From Agroathelia rolfsii (taxonomy: Eukaryota; Basidiomycota; Agaricomycetes; Amylocorticiales; Amylocorticiaceae), in contig JABRWF010000007.1 of assembly GCA_018343915.1 (NCBI GenBank), positions 3,410,001 through 3,474,000 on the forward strand: DNA of 64,000 bases, read 5' to 3'. A model generated the notes under the pieces. The model ran no database searches. It was not told where the DNA came from and saw only the letters and a list, made by a program, of their open reading frames with translations. Numbering within the stretch: the stretch's first letter is position 1; each line of letters begins with the position of its first letter. This document shows, one piece after another, positions 12,221 to 24,208 of the stretch. Position numbers and translations under genes: made by a program.

Positions 12221-12606
12221 TAGTGCTGCTGCTTTGTATATCCCATTGGGATCTCACACTGGCAGCAGGCAACAGCAGAAGCCGTTCTCAAACACCCCAT
12301 TGCTATCGACGACAGCGCTCTCTGACCTTGGACTCGGCTGCCATCTCTCTGTCCTTAGGCTCCTTCCCAGGGTCAATTTGCTGTTGGCGAGCTCCGCGGC
12401 CGTTTTAGTGATCGTCAAAGAGAGAATTCCCCAGCTTTATTTCCTCTCTTTTTATTATTATTAAATAAACCCCCTTGCTGCTTATCCACTTGCCACCTGT
12501 TGACATCTTGTTCTCTCTCACTCCTTCGCCCCACCCCTGCCTGTCCTTTTAGTCTGCTTCCCCACATTTTCCTTGTTCATCTCGCTCGCTTGCACACTAC
12601 TGGCTC
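11149..12606. other. Intergenic, promoter region of the Gln-rich gene
   Basis: No gene was recognised. The region contains a run of 28 A (12189-12216). Near the following gene there is a CT-rich tract from about 12480 to 12600, typical of fungal promoters and 5' leaders. TTTATTATTATT occurs at 12450-12462. Short frames here look random. Confidence 0.5.
12189..12216 (+). repeat. Poly-A homopolymer, 28 nt
   Basis: An uninterrupted run of 28 A lies about 390 bp upstream of the start of the Gln-rich gene. It could be a nucleosome-excluding promoter element or a retroposition scar; no source RNA sequence adjoins it. Confidence 0.85.
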
Positions 12607-15600
12607 ATGTTGCGCTCGGCGCCTAGGTCAAAGAATGCAAATCCCAACGATGCCGCCGACCCGGCCGTCTTGCGCCAGTCCGTGCTGGAGGTTGCGCTCG
12701 AGCTCGGCGTTGGCACGAATAACCATGTCGAACGCTGGCTATTCAGTGGCGAGAACATCGTTGAAGAGGATGAGCTCGAGGTGAGCTGTCTTAGTTAATT
12801 TATTACTACTGGTTGCTAATAATCGTTGATAGCCTCCTCCTCCCCTCTCCTTCACACCCACAACTGCGCAAGACTCGCCATCCCCGGCGGATGTGTTCCC
12901 CATCCCCCCTCCCTTCGAAGGCAGATCGTCCTTCCCAGATACTCCCCCGCCTTCTGCCTCGAAAAAATCGGGCAGATTTGGGCGCTTTCTCAGGCACGAT
13001 AATCATGGCGCTACGACGGGCGATGAGAGCGAGGGCGGCTACCTCAGTGAAATCACGTCAAAGAAAGAGCACATGAAGCAGAAGCAAAAGGAAGAGAAGC
13101 GGATGCGCAAAGAGGTCGAGAAACGGCGCAAACAGTTGGAAAAGGAGAAAAAGAAGAAGGTTGTCGCAGAGACCGACTATGAGACCGATGCTGGCTATCG
13201 CTCCGCCCCAGCGACGGGCAGCAATAAGTTGCGCAAGGACTTCAAAAGGCGGCCCCAAGACGTTACTACCTCCGCCGCTTCTGCTCGCGCCGGCTACGAG
13301 ACTGGCAACGACACAGACGCGAGCACCAAGAAGAAAACCCGCCCGAAACGCAATGGATTTTTCCGCCTAGGAGGGCACGGTGGAGACACGGATGGTGAAG
13401 AACCGCCTCCCCTGCCTACCACCATCCCCTTCCTACCGCCTGTTCCACTGCCCATTGCGGACAAGTGGTCGAGAGCGACGGCAGACGCCCTATCACTAAC
13501 TGTACCCAATCATGACGCACCATTCAGCAGACCTGACTCGACTGTTACGATCGACTCCATAAGTAGCTCCTCCAACAAGACTATCACCTCCCTAGGCACT
13601 GTCAGAGCGTCTCCACTCAGCACCACACCCTCCAGCGGATCCTCCTTCGCCCTCAGCACACCAACGAGTAGCGCTGGCACTACGGATGCCAGGAGCACGC
13701 TCAGCAACAGCGGCAGTAGCACAACCGGAAGCCGCCCCTCGGTATCCACCACAGGAACATCCTTAGACGATCGCCTGAGCTTCGCCGTCTCCATGTCGTC
13801 CTTTTCCTCCGGCGGTGGTGGTCGTCGTCAAGGCAGACGTGCGTCCGTCGGCACTAATGCTGGCAATGACGAAGATTTAGCGGCCCGCGATTACTTCGGC
13901 GCGGCCAACTCCACTGCGGCGAGGAACTCACCCCTGTTTTTCGTGACCCAAAACGACGGGGATGGGCTAGAGGATATTGATGATCTTCCGCCACCGACTG
14001 GACCAGGAGCGTTGTTGCGACCTTCATCTCCGGCCTCCTCGCTAGGGCGTTCGTCTAGGTCTCCAACAGCATTTTTCCGGCGTGCGCTGGGTGGTGGTGG
14101 ACCTGCCACTGGTCCTGTGCCAAATGATGCGCCAGCTGAAGGGAACTCCCGCAGGATCTCGTTGCCCAACACGTCTGCGCTTTCGTCGCGTCTTCGTATC
14201 CCCGACGTCGATGCCAAGGCCGCATCGATGGACGAACATTCGCCGTACGTCAAGGTGACCCCGCCCCCGGCTCATGCATTCCGGCAGCACCGAGATCAGG
14301 CTGCTGCTGCCCTCGCTGGCGCCGCACGGTCCCCGAGTAGGAACGAAGCCGTGTCTTCTTCACATGTTCCTTCCATCGTCATTGCTACCACAACTTCTTC
14401 ACCGTCCGAGCAGCAGCGCACTACTTCACCCCCACCCTCCTCCCGCTCCGCCCTCGCTCGCTCCCCACCCACATCCACACCCGGATCAACAGCATCACCG
14501 TCAACACGCGCAAGCCGTCCTTCCTCGCCTCTCCCCTCCCCACGACCATCGTTCCACCATGAAATGCCACCTCCTCCAAGCCCGCCACCGACGGGCCCCT
14601 TGCCGCCCCCGCCGCCTCCGGGTCAGGCACAAGCAGCCGTGCCGGGATCTCCAGTGCGGTCTGTGCGTTCGTCATCGCACCTCCCACAGCAACAGCAGCA
14701 GCAGTCTCAGTCAACACAGAAGGCCCCGGTGGTGCCACCCACGAATATGTACGTGACGCTACCGGAGCCGACGCCGGAGGAGATGCGCGCGGTTTCGCCC
14801 ACGCCTGGGCATGGATCTGGCCGGAGGAGGGGTCGGGGGAGCGAGGCTCGTGTTGGGAGCGGTGCTTCTCATGGCCCCCCACCACCGCCTCCTTCTTTGG
14901 TGAATCGGGGACATCATTTTGGTTCCTCTTCTCAGCAACACCCGCAGCAGACGACGACGACGACGACGACGACGGCGACGAGGCGCGCGAGTAGTGATCG
15001 GGCTGGGGGTGTGGCTGTTATGGGAGGTCCGGGCTCATCGGCGGCGAGTGCGGCTGCAGCGCAGGGATTGACGCATTCGCAGTCGTTGCAGCATCATTAT
15101 CAGCATCATCAGTCTCCTTTGACTCAGCATCAGCATCACCAGCAACAACAACATCGTTACCAGCAACAACAACATTATACCCAACAGTCTCAACAGCAGC
15201 AGCAACAGCAACGCGCCGGTGTATCGATACCCGTTCAAGATCGGCAGCACTCACAGTCACACCCATACCCACAGCCCCGGTCCGCGTCTACATCTGGATC
15301 TGTGCCCAATGCTCCTGTGCAGTATGGCAAACTCCAGCCTGCGTTTCAGACGCAGTTCCAGGCGCATCGGCGCCAGCCGATGGTCCAACCGCAGCCTCAG
15401 CCCCAACAGCAGCAACAGCAACCGGAGCAGGCGCACCATGCGGAACCAGTATCATTATCGCCCCCTGTACGGCCCCAGCGCCCGCCACGGCGGCAGTACC
15501 AACAGGACTCTGCCTCGGATGCGGAGCATGGTGGTGCTAGCGGCAGCAGCGAAGGGCATGGCGACCACCACCACGCGTATCATCCACAACGGCGTCAGGG

Positions 15601-16288
15601 TCCACAGCAGCTGGTGCATTCTCAGGTCCTGCCCACCGTCAATCACCACCGCTATAACGCTGAGGACGCCGAGGGCGCTCCCGAGCAGCGCAATCGCGAG
15701 ACGGTCAGTAGGTCCGTGCTTGACCTCGGCCAGGCCCTTGCGGGCCGGTACGAATCTTCCGTGCCGGACAAGAATGCCGATGGTGACGAGGTTGCGTCGC
15801 TCTCGGAGCAGGACCATACGCATGGCCCGCGATATGTCGAGGATTATTATTTCAACAGTCCTCAGCAGCAGCAACAACAACAACCGCTAAGTTATCATCG
15901 TGCGACACCTGATGCGCCGAGGTCGGCAGAATCTGCGGATATCAGCAGCGTATCTGGGGACCACCATGATGCAGAGGAGGAAGAACAGGATGCGGACGTG
16001 AGTGTCGAGGACGAGGTTCTGCCGCCTCCGCGTCTCCGTCCGCGGTTCAGCGCACTCGCGAAGAAGGATGGTGATGGTGAAGAAGGCGACGGTGATATCC
16101 GTGACGATCGGGCCTCGCGCGGACGAACGACGATGTTTACGGAGAGTATCTACAGCCGGAGCAGCTTGCTCGATAGCGAGACGAGTGGGAGCGTGCGCGA
16201 AAATTTCGTGAAGCGGGTGCGGGCGATGTTTGAGGAGGAGCAGGGTGCGGTCCCGCCTGTGCCGAGGTTGCCTGCGGCGTACAGATAG
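12607..16288 (+). CDS. Large disordered Ser/Pro/Gln-rich protein, unknown function
   Basis: Two exons (12607-12780 and 12833-16288) joined over a 52-bp intron give 1209 residues. Residues about 5-55 may form a small ordered N-terminal region (LRQSVLEVALELGVGTNNHV). A highly charged probable coiled coil follows (KKEHMKQKQKEEKRMRKEVE). Most of the rest is low complexity: Ser/Thr tracts, proline runs (GPLPPPPPPGQ) and Gln/His blocks from about 14690 to 15900. The C-terminus is again ordered-looking (FTESIYSRSSLLDSETSG, FVKRVRAMFEEEQG). No enzyme motif was found. A cytoskeletal, signalling-scaffold or transcription role would fit such composition but is not shown. Part of it (about 14655-15222) is duplicated at 32208-32823. 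Start chosen as the first ATG of an exon with good splice signals. Confidence 0.8.
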
Positions 16289-18179
16289 AGTGTGGAGGGC
16301 CTGGCTTGGCCTCCGTGATTGATGTCTAAACGTGCAATTGTTATGTTTTTCTTGGGCTTTCAGCACTTTACTGTTCTTGCTCCCACTCTCTTTGTCTTTG
16401 TCTTTCCCCCATATCTTGTTTTGGCTTTTGGGTGTACAAAAGGTATCGTTGTATTTTTCTTTGTCTTTTTGGTTTATTCACGCTCTCTCTTTTGTTAACA
16501 CACTCCCCTCTTCCCGGCGCTCCTTTACTGTCTTTCCTATCATTTACTGTTTTTATTGGGCTTTTCTTTTTTGGACAAAACTGTACTTTGTGCTAATAGT
16601 ATATACACGTCACTGTGATCTGCAAATACCATTGCAATTTTTTTAAAAATAAACTTGCGCTGTATTTGTGCTATGCTGATGAAAAGATTTTGGGAAACAT
16701 TTTACAATCGTTCCTAATTTAGATAGAGGTTTAAGATTTCTGAGACTTTGGATTGCTAAAGAAAGTTGAATCACAAAAACTCGAAAACAAGCGTCTCCTC
16801 GCCTTCGGGAATCGGACATACGAGGAAACAGCTCTCACTGGCATGATTAACATACTCGGCTCAATCCACTTTCTCTCTTTATTACCTACTAGCCCCATTG
16901 GGCTACGTAAGAAGCAGAAAAAACATCCCGAAGACCATTATTTTCTACGTAGAACCATGACCTATTCATTGCTTTTGTCTTTCACTTTTGACTTCTGTTG
17001 TTGATATATCGCAACGGCGATCAAAAATGTCCAGCGACAGGTTTCGGTATGCACATTTTTAATTATTTCATATCCGAACGTAGTAGCACTGAAATCAATC
17101 CGGGGAATAATAACAACGGAGCAAAAAAAAAGTAGTAAAACACCAATGAGAACCGATATGTTCCTGCTAATCTGCGGATCATTGGAAGACGATGACTAAT
17201 AGAAACCCCATATGCCGTCCGCTATACCGGTCTAGATGTGAGCAAGGCCATTGAAGCCGCTCATCGCCATACTTGAGTTATACCTCGTCGTGCCTCTCGA
17301 TGAACTGGGACCAATGTCCGTCTTTGTGGAGCGCTGAGCATTCATAGCTTTTTGAGCGGAGTTCGCAAAATTACACTGAAAACCATCGACTTCCAGAAGT
17401 TCTACATTTTACTTTGCTCAAGAAATTTTTTTCTGGGCATATTGGCAGTGTCTACTTTCCAGGAGAAAATGTTTCGCCGTAAAATAAAAACATAGTTATA
17501 GTATTGGTGTTTAGCATATATGCACCTTATATACTTTCATAGGCAACTAGCAGACTTTTCAAAAATCTAATCGCGCGTATTTTTAGAGGGTGTAAATAAG
17601 GTCTCATCTGAAATTTTGTTTCAAGGGAAACGATGAGAAAGTGACTGAAATATACAAATGTGCAACTATGAAAACTGTGAGTATATATTTCGTTATTTGA
17701 ACGAAAGAATCCGCTGTCAGAGCTGGTTTGCAACCCATAGTAGATCTCAACATCAACTCGAAGCAACTGAACGGTTCTTCAAAATTTTTGAAACAAAAAA
17801 CCAAAGGTGCCAGTGGATGATCTATCTCCATAGCATTACCTTCAATTTCTTGTTATGACTGTCGAGAATCGAAATATTGGGCAAGTTTCGTGGATTTACA
17901 ACACTACTACCCTAGGCCAGCGATAGTAGTATAGCGTTATAAAGCCCCGTGTCATGTAATAGTACTAGTACATAATGGGGATGACAATATCTATGGCTAG
18001 TTGGTTTGGTAGGCACTGACATGCACCACAGGCCCGTAGCGAGGTATACCTCCCCAGGAGAAGTTACGATTCAGAACGACAGATTTTTTAGCTTCAATTA
18101 AGTGATTCATAATCATCAGCAAGCACTTTGAGGCGTCTTGGAAGTGTGTTTCCAGGGTGATTTCCGCTGTCAGGATGGA
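16289..18179. other. Intergenic, 3' flank of Gln-rich gene
   Basis: The first 350 bp are T-rich and probably 3' UTR/terminator of the Gln-rich gene. The remainder is AT-rich with no recognised exon. Confidence 0.5.
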
Positions 18180-18300
18180 CACAGGACGGCAACTTCCCCG
18201 TACTGAATATTGGTCGAATTGATGAGTCGCCATTGCTCCATTTGTTGAGCTTTTGAGCGGCAAAAGCAATAAATATTTTCTTTCAGCCTTGTCGCATGCA
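18180..18300 (-). pseudogene. Short relic of the gene family seen at 33.9-36.1 kb
   Basis: The reverse strand reads IAFAAQKLNKW, which matches ITFAAQKLTKM in the decayed gene at about 34.2 kb. The DNA around GAGCTTTTGAGCGGCAAAAG is correspondingly similar. Flanking frames have stops. Only about 100 bp can be aligned by eye, so the extent is approximate. Confidence 0.4.
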
Positions 18301-19067
18301 CATTGCACAGAGGACTCTCAATGACTTATGGCAACCTTGTTTGTACTTCCGAACAAATCTAGTGGGCCTGATGCAGAAACTTAAACCTTGTAAGTCTCCC
18401 GCCTGCTATTTAGATTTGTATGATATCTTTCTGTACTTTTCTATCTCTTCGGGGTTTCTCTTCTACCACTGGCAGTTTGATTACTATTACATGTACTACC
18501 TGGTACGGTAGCAGTATTCAGTTACACCACTATGGCAAATCCTCCATCTATTTTATTATTAGCAACTTATAATATCTTTATTTTTTATATAACGTATGCA
18601 GCTTTGTAATGTAAATGTCATGGCAATATTATGAATCAATTTTTCATGCTAGCTGTTGTCTTATTATTATGTTCCTCTAACCGTAGGCTTGAATAACCAG
18701 TTGTTGGTTTGACAATTTACTATTATAATTTGACCCACTAATCACCGGAAGCAAATTTTGACATCCTTGTCTCTAATCCTTCAAGTTTTTCATCATAACA
18801 ATCATCGTTCAATATTGCCTAGGCCTGGAAGTGTCCTAGATTGACCACAGTTTTACTATGACAATGGGAAGAAATAGTGAGACATAAATACATCTGCATA
18901 GCCCTTAGCCCCCTTGGATCTGAATGCAACTTGAACATCTTTCCTTGATGTAGAGACGGCCAAGACAAAGCCTCTACCAACCAAGAGTAGTTAGTTGCTA
19001 TTCTACTAGCATATGAACAAGGGGATTTCAGTCAAAAACTGAAGCAATCTATGTCCCCAATATACAG
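18301..19067. other. Region upstream of the GTPase, no first exon found
   Basis: This AT-rich stretch was searched for a lysine-rich first exon of the GTPase gene. None with a matching donor site was found. Confidence 0.45.
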
Positions 19068-21303
19068 AACTCAAAAAGGATCCTGGTGTCCCTCGCTTGC
19101 CCGATCTCAAAGCACGCAATGCAGTAAAACAGCGACTACAGGCTGTGAGTCCTTTGTGCCTTCCCATAATACGAGGAGCGTATTAATGCTGAGTGTTGCA
19201 TTACGCTAATATAGAGACCTGTCTTATCGATAACGAGTCAAGATCCGGACGCTACGATGGCCAGCGAACCCAGTCTTTCTACTCTCGCAGAGCAGGCAGC
19301 TGAAGCCGCCGCTTCCGCTGCTTCTTCTTCAGCAGGCCCATCCTCTCTCTCGTTCGAAGCCGAGGAGCACCTACGAACGAAGGAGCAGATCCGAAGGCAC
19401 TATGTCCGCACACTACATAAAGTGATTGAACAGAGCGACATCGTCATCCAGGTTCTCGATGCACGCGACCCAGAAGGATGCCGTAGTCGACTCGTCGAAG
19501 AGGAGGTAAGGCGGCGCGAGCATGAGGGGAAGAAGCTTGTATTTGTGTTGAACAAAATCGGTATGTGTGTTCGCGTACTTTTGTTACGTTTACCGCCTTG
19601 TTAGCAATCTCAACGTCCCTTTCATTCCCATCGTTTAGACCTCGTACCGAAGGACAATGCGCAAGCATGGCTTCGCTACCTTCGTCACTCGACACCAACG
19701 CTGCCGTTCAAATCCGCATCACAGAATCAGCGAACAAACTTGTCTTCCACCACAGCGCCAGCACTGCTCAAGCTCCTCAAAGCTTTTAAACCGAGCGCGG
19801 CGCAGAGCGTCACCGTTGGCGTTGTTGGCTTCCCAAATGTAGGCAAGAGTAGCCTCATCAACTCGTTAAAGCGATCAAAGGTCTGTGGGAATCGATGATA
19901 AGACGCCTCCCTCTTTGTAGTATAGCCTCCTGACTTGATATCTTCTTTCCATCTACTCAAAATGAATGTAGGTATGCGCCGTCGCAGCCCAACCGGGTCA
20001 TACCAAGGATCTACAATCTATCCAGCTCGAGCGCGGCTTGCGCATCGTCGACTCGCCCGGTGTCATCTTCGACGATGACGATGACGATATCAACGGTATC
20101 AACAAGAGAGCAGGTACACAAAAGGGCAGTGTGTTGCTCAGGAACGTGGTCAAAGTTGAGGATGTCGAGGATCCGATTTCAGTCGGTAAGTGCAATATCT
20201 CTGTATCCCCCTTTTACTTCATAGTTTCTGGGATTTGGTAATGAAATTGACCGATCCTTGTTACTTAGTCGAAGAGATCTTGTCGCGGACGGAGCACGAA
20301 ACGCTATGCAAGATATACAACATCCCACATATTAACTCTGTACTCGAATTCCTCACCATGGTGGCGCTTACCACCGGCCGTTTGCTCAAGGTGGGTCTAG
20401 AGGCCATATTCAAGTCACAAATGATTTCTCTAAACAAAAGCCGATTTAGGGCGGTACTCCCGACATCCTCTCCGCCGCACGCCAAATCCTTCGCGACTGG
20501 AATCAACATAAAATCCCGTACTTTTCAATCCCACCTACGATACACCCATCTTCCATCCCCTCTATTGTTGCTACTGCTGGTGGTAATGCCTTAGCGGCTG
20601 GGGAGACAGCAACGGCGACGATGATTGCTCCCGGCGCAGAGAATGTCGGACATGCGCAGATTGTGAAAGAGCTCGGGAAACCGTTTGAACTTGCGGGGTT
20701 GTTTGGTGCTGCCGATGCGGATGTGTTTGGTGACGGTAATGGTGACGAAGGTAGTATGGAGCAGGATGGAGGTGATGGAGATGAGATGATGGATGAGGAT
20801 GCGTGAGTAGCTCGATGCCTTTATCGTGTCTTTCTACTTGAAGACTCATTATACAATTGTGTGTGTGTGTTTCACTTGCGCATGGCAGCGCACAAACAGA
20901 AATAATGGATCAAGACGACCTCGCACCGCGTATCCCGCGCAAGCGCTCTCGCTCACCATCCATCGTCACTGCCACCTCTTCTACTCAACAACTTCCTCAA
21001 GAACAAACCGACGACCGATACACCGCGCGCGCGGCCAAACGCGCACGGATTATGAAAAAAGATGTACCGGCGTATAATGCACCCGTGGATGAACATGCGC
21101 GTCAGAGGATGGCCAAGTTCAATCCGCTCGGGCGTAAGGCGCTCAAGCGTGCGAGGAAGGCAGCTAATCGCGCTATGCGCGCAGAGACCGGGAATGATGT
21201 TGGTGGTGCGGGAGGTGGTAGTAGGGGTGATATGGAAATGGACGATGGAAGTGGGCTTGGAGGCGTGTTTGGATTTGAGCTTGGATCGACGTTCATGGTT
21301 TAG
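19068..21303 (+). CDS. Circularly permuted nucleolar GTPase, GNL3/Nug1 type, 5' end unresolved
   Basis: Seven exons are supported: 19068-19144, 19215-19560, 19639-19880, 19972-20185, 20269-20390, 20450-20802 and 20889-21303. They give about 589 residues without the first exon. The G motifs are in the permuted order of the YlqF/YawG class: G4 as NKIDLVPK, then G1 as GFPNVGKSS, then G3 as DSPGV. The conserved QPGHTKDLQ between G1 and G3 fits G2. The first supported exon encodes KKDPGVPRLPDLKARN, matching the region just after the basic N-terminus of the family. Members act in nucleolar 60S subunit maturation and export. The C-terminus is acidic and then basic (KRARIMKKD, KALKRARKAANRAMR). The Met at 19257 could start a shorter form. 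The missing basic N-terminus may be in an unseen exon. Confidence 0.88.
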
Positions 21304-21639
21304 GCCTGATGTTGAGCATAGGCTAAGAGATTGAGTTTCATGAGTGATGATATACATGATATTATGGCTGCATTTGTATCACTTCAATTACGGCTTTCGC
21401 GCAGTTCATGAATATCCTGAAGCTAGTATATCTGCTGTTCTACAGTTGAGTACGAGCAGTATATGTAGTAGCGGATGAAGTCTTCAGCGTTTAACGTTAT
21501 CCAGATGAACTGCTTAGTACACTGATAAGTCTCCGAGGATCATTGACTTGCAAGCTCCCTTGCTATCTTAATGTAACACCCGTCTTGAGTTTATCTAAAG
21601 TACCTCATCAATGAGCAAACTTCTTATTTAGCTCCGCAA
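21304..21639. other. Intergenic between GTPase and NLR relic
   Basis: This is the 3' flank of the GTPase gene. No features were recognised. Confidence 0.5.
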
Positions 21640-22990
21640 AGCGTGTTAACCACGCTGATGATATGTGGGCTTGAATTTACTTGACAGTACAAATCTTGCA
21701 AGCTCCAGGCCTCGTTCCACAGTGTTAAAGGTTACAATTAAAGCACGAATGTGCAGATACGATCTTACATGTTGCTGTGTGGACGCTATAAAGAAATATC
21801 CCACATGCAGTCGACCCACTATCCGAGTCATGCATTGATCAAAGTGTCCGCGCAATTGCTGATTTTCCCGTCCCGGCCATGCCACTGAGCCAAAACATGC
21901 GGGTTTTCTCGGAATTCTGACACCATTTCATGAGATTCGACATAAAACAGAGGGTTCCCGTCGGGCATTTGTCTTCGTTCTGGGAGCTCCAACTAGCTTG
22001 CGCGACGTGATTCAAGCCTTGAAGCTGGACATGATCGACTTCATGCAAGACGTCAGCTATGTGCATGTAGTTCATGCGCAGTGATCATACACAGGTTGTC
22101 TACTTTCTGCATAGAGAACTATGAGCACAACCATCATGGCGCATACCATAGAAATTACATGCCATTTCGAGTCTCCTTACGTGGTCTCACCATGAAAAAT
22201 CGAGTATTGATGCCAGCGATTGCAGGAGCTGTACCGTTGTTTGTTGATCTTCACTAACGGTAAAGAATCTAATGGCCGTATTTTGCTTCATGTGCATTCC
22301 GATATAGACTCTGATAGAGTTGGTCCACCCTCAAAATGGTTTTCAGCAACTTGAAGAATCATATGAATGTTGTGACACTCACTCTGCAAAACTCGACAAC
22401 CGTTCTTGGGCTTGACCATTCGGCGAGTGATGATGACGGTAAAGAATGAACTGGACTGCCGAAAGCTTCGAGAAACTTCGAAGAAGCTATCCTCTGCATA
22501 TTTCATAATCTGCTGCATGTCAGTCCGTAATCTCTTCTAGGTAGGATCATAACACACACCTTTAACTGGTCCAAAACTGGGGGCAAGGCTACAAGCGCGT
22601 ATTGCAACTGCGGACATGAAGAGGACACGGCTTGGACCACTTTGATTGCATGCTTGAAAATAAACTAAGACGTCTTTCCGATCTTCTTAAGTCTTTCCAT
22701 GGTTGCTCGTGGCTCAATGGGCGCCTTCGCAGCAGCTAACTTCGGGGGAAGCAGCGTCTGCAGGATCTCTCCGAGCGGCATCGCTCGTTGCTCTGCTAGC
22801 TCTTCTTGAATACATCATGAAAACGCGAAATTGCTGACGTGGTCCCGGGTCGTACCTTTTTAGCTTTCTTGAAAGGGTCGTTGGAATTGCTAATGTCCCA
22901 ATGAAAGGCTAAAGGCTCCGATCTGGCCTTTGTTGGTAAAACAATGTCGAAAGGCTTCGTAAGCTTGTGTTTTCCACCTCCTATAAACAT
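21640..22990 (-). pseudogene. Broken NACHT NLR, N-terminal half only
   Basis: The reverse strand resembles the 58-63 kb NLR. From 22990 it has an N-terminal segment (MFIGGGKHKLTKPFDIVLP). Near 22690 comes ERLKKIGKTS followed by a stop, in place of ERLRKLGKTTW in the intact gene, then VVQAVSSSCPQLQYAL. Near 22050-21840 it has WSSQNEDKCPTGTL and the Walker A GMAGTGKSAIARTL. The frame then shifts and only scattered similarity follows. No Walker B, NACHT remainder or WD40 repeats remain. It is read as a dead paralogue. Confidence 0.75.
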
Positions 22991-23422
22991 GATGAAAGAT
23001 GGAGAATAATGTAGATGGCTCGTGGGGATAGGACTACAATCTTTGCTGAGTGAGGGTTAGATAATGGTTAGGATGCATGGCATACAGTATACACGTTACA
23101 ATTTCAGAGTTCACGGGATCACTGCCAAGCTAACAAGCTTCTTTTATTGCAGTGCCTTAGTGTATGTATTATATTCATCCGTTACTATAAAGTTAAGTGG
23201 TCAAGGAACTAGCCAACGTTCACTTCGCCGTAGGCTATTCATTCGGAATGACTATCAGCCACCATCCAGATTAGATCCCTGATGGGTCATTTCTGCCAAG
23301 GCGCGCCAACAGAAAGCAGTGTTGCGCCAGCTCAATGCAGGGGCAACTGTGCCTTGTGGCGTAGGCTGCAGATGAATGCCTCTGAAGATAGGATTCTTTT
23401 AGTTATCACAAGTTGAGACACC

Positions 23423-23496
23423 AGATATGCAGGAAGAAGCTTCGAGCCTGCGAAAGCTTTCGCCAGGGGAATTAGCCGCTAACCCCCACCATATCT
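23423..23496 (-). repeat. 74-bp palindromic, cloverleaf-like element
   Basis: On the reverse strand the ends pair perfectly (AGATATG with CATATCT). Inside are three more stems: GGGG/CCCC around a loop with TTAGCGGCTAA, GCGA/TCGC around AAGCTT, and CAGG/CCTG around CTCGAAGCTTCTT. The order and size mimic a tRNA, but the anticodon loop has six bases and the T arm is oversized, so it is not called a tRNA. Confidence 0.5.
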
Positions 23497-24045
23497 CTCT
23501 GACACATTTGGGTTGAGCCTTAGAGGAATAATGAAAACTTGAGATTGCACTACTAGCAGCTGGCAGGCACAGTTTGCACAGATGATAGCGAGGAAAATAG
23601 TAGCAAATGAAGTGAGAAAGAATAGCAGAGGGAGAGCCTTGACTTCTGGGTAGTATTATTCAAGTTTTAGGCATTGCGACGAATGAAGGGGACAGGTGTC
23701 TTCACAGGTGTCCAAACCCCCGCCAATTGGATACAATTTGGAGTAGTAAGCGCTCGGGGAGAATAGGCAGTGGTTTTATCGGCTGTGACGTGTGATTTTT
23801 TCAAAAGATTATGTCACGAGGTGGCCAAAAAATGGTCATGCATTCACGCAACGTTCGTGGCTGGTCCTATTCGGAAGTCAAACATGATTGCATGATGTTT
23901 TTGGCTTGTGCACTTCATTTTGGGACCGCTTCCAACTTTGGAGTTGCCTTTACTGCTTTCATAGCACTCTATATATTCATGTATATCAGTCACGTGAAAG
24001 GGCACATGGTGTAGTCGGTTATCATATCCGCTCAGCTCATTTGTC

Positions 24046-24208
24046 AATTCCCCCCATCCCCCGGAGGGGGGATGTCTTTTCCAACCTCTGAACAAAATGA
24101 GAGTCACGGGTATGATGTGGCCAAACGCTGAGAGAGAGAATAGCAGGTATGCCTGCTATTCGTATCCAAAAGTGCCCACCTTCTGGAGGCCCCCCCCTCC
24201 GGGAATTC
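24046..24208. repeat. Block of three hairpins bounded by GAATTC-like ends
   Basis: Three perfect hairpins occur in 163 bp. CATCCCCC/GGGGGATG with loop GGAG lies at 24055-24074. GAATAGCAGG/CCTGCTATTC with loop TATG lies at 24138-24161. GGAGG/CCTCC with a C6 loop lies at 24185-24200. The outer ends (AATTCCC inwards from the left and GAATTCCC on the reverse strand from the right) resemble each other. Confidence 0.5.

Noticed and set aside
15219..15890. 223-residue forward frame inside the Gln-rich gene
   Set aside because: It is an out-of-frame shadow of repetitive codons; the main frame is longer and continuous.
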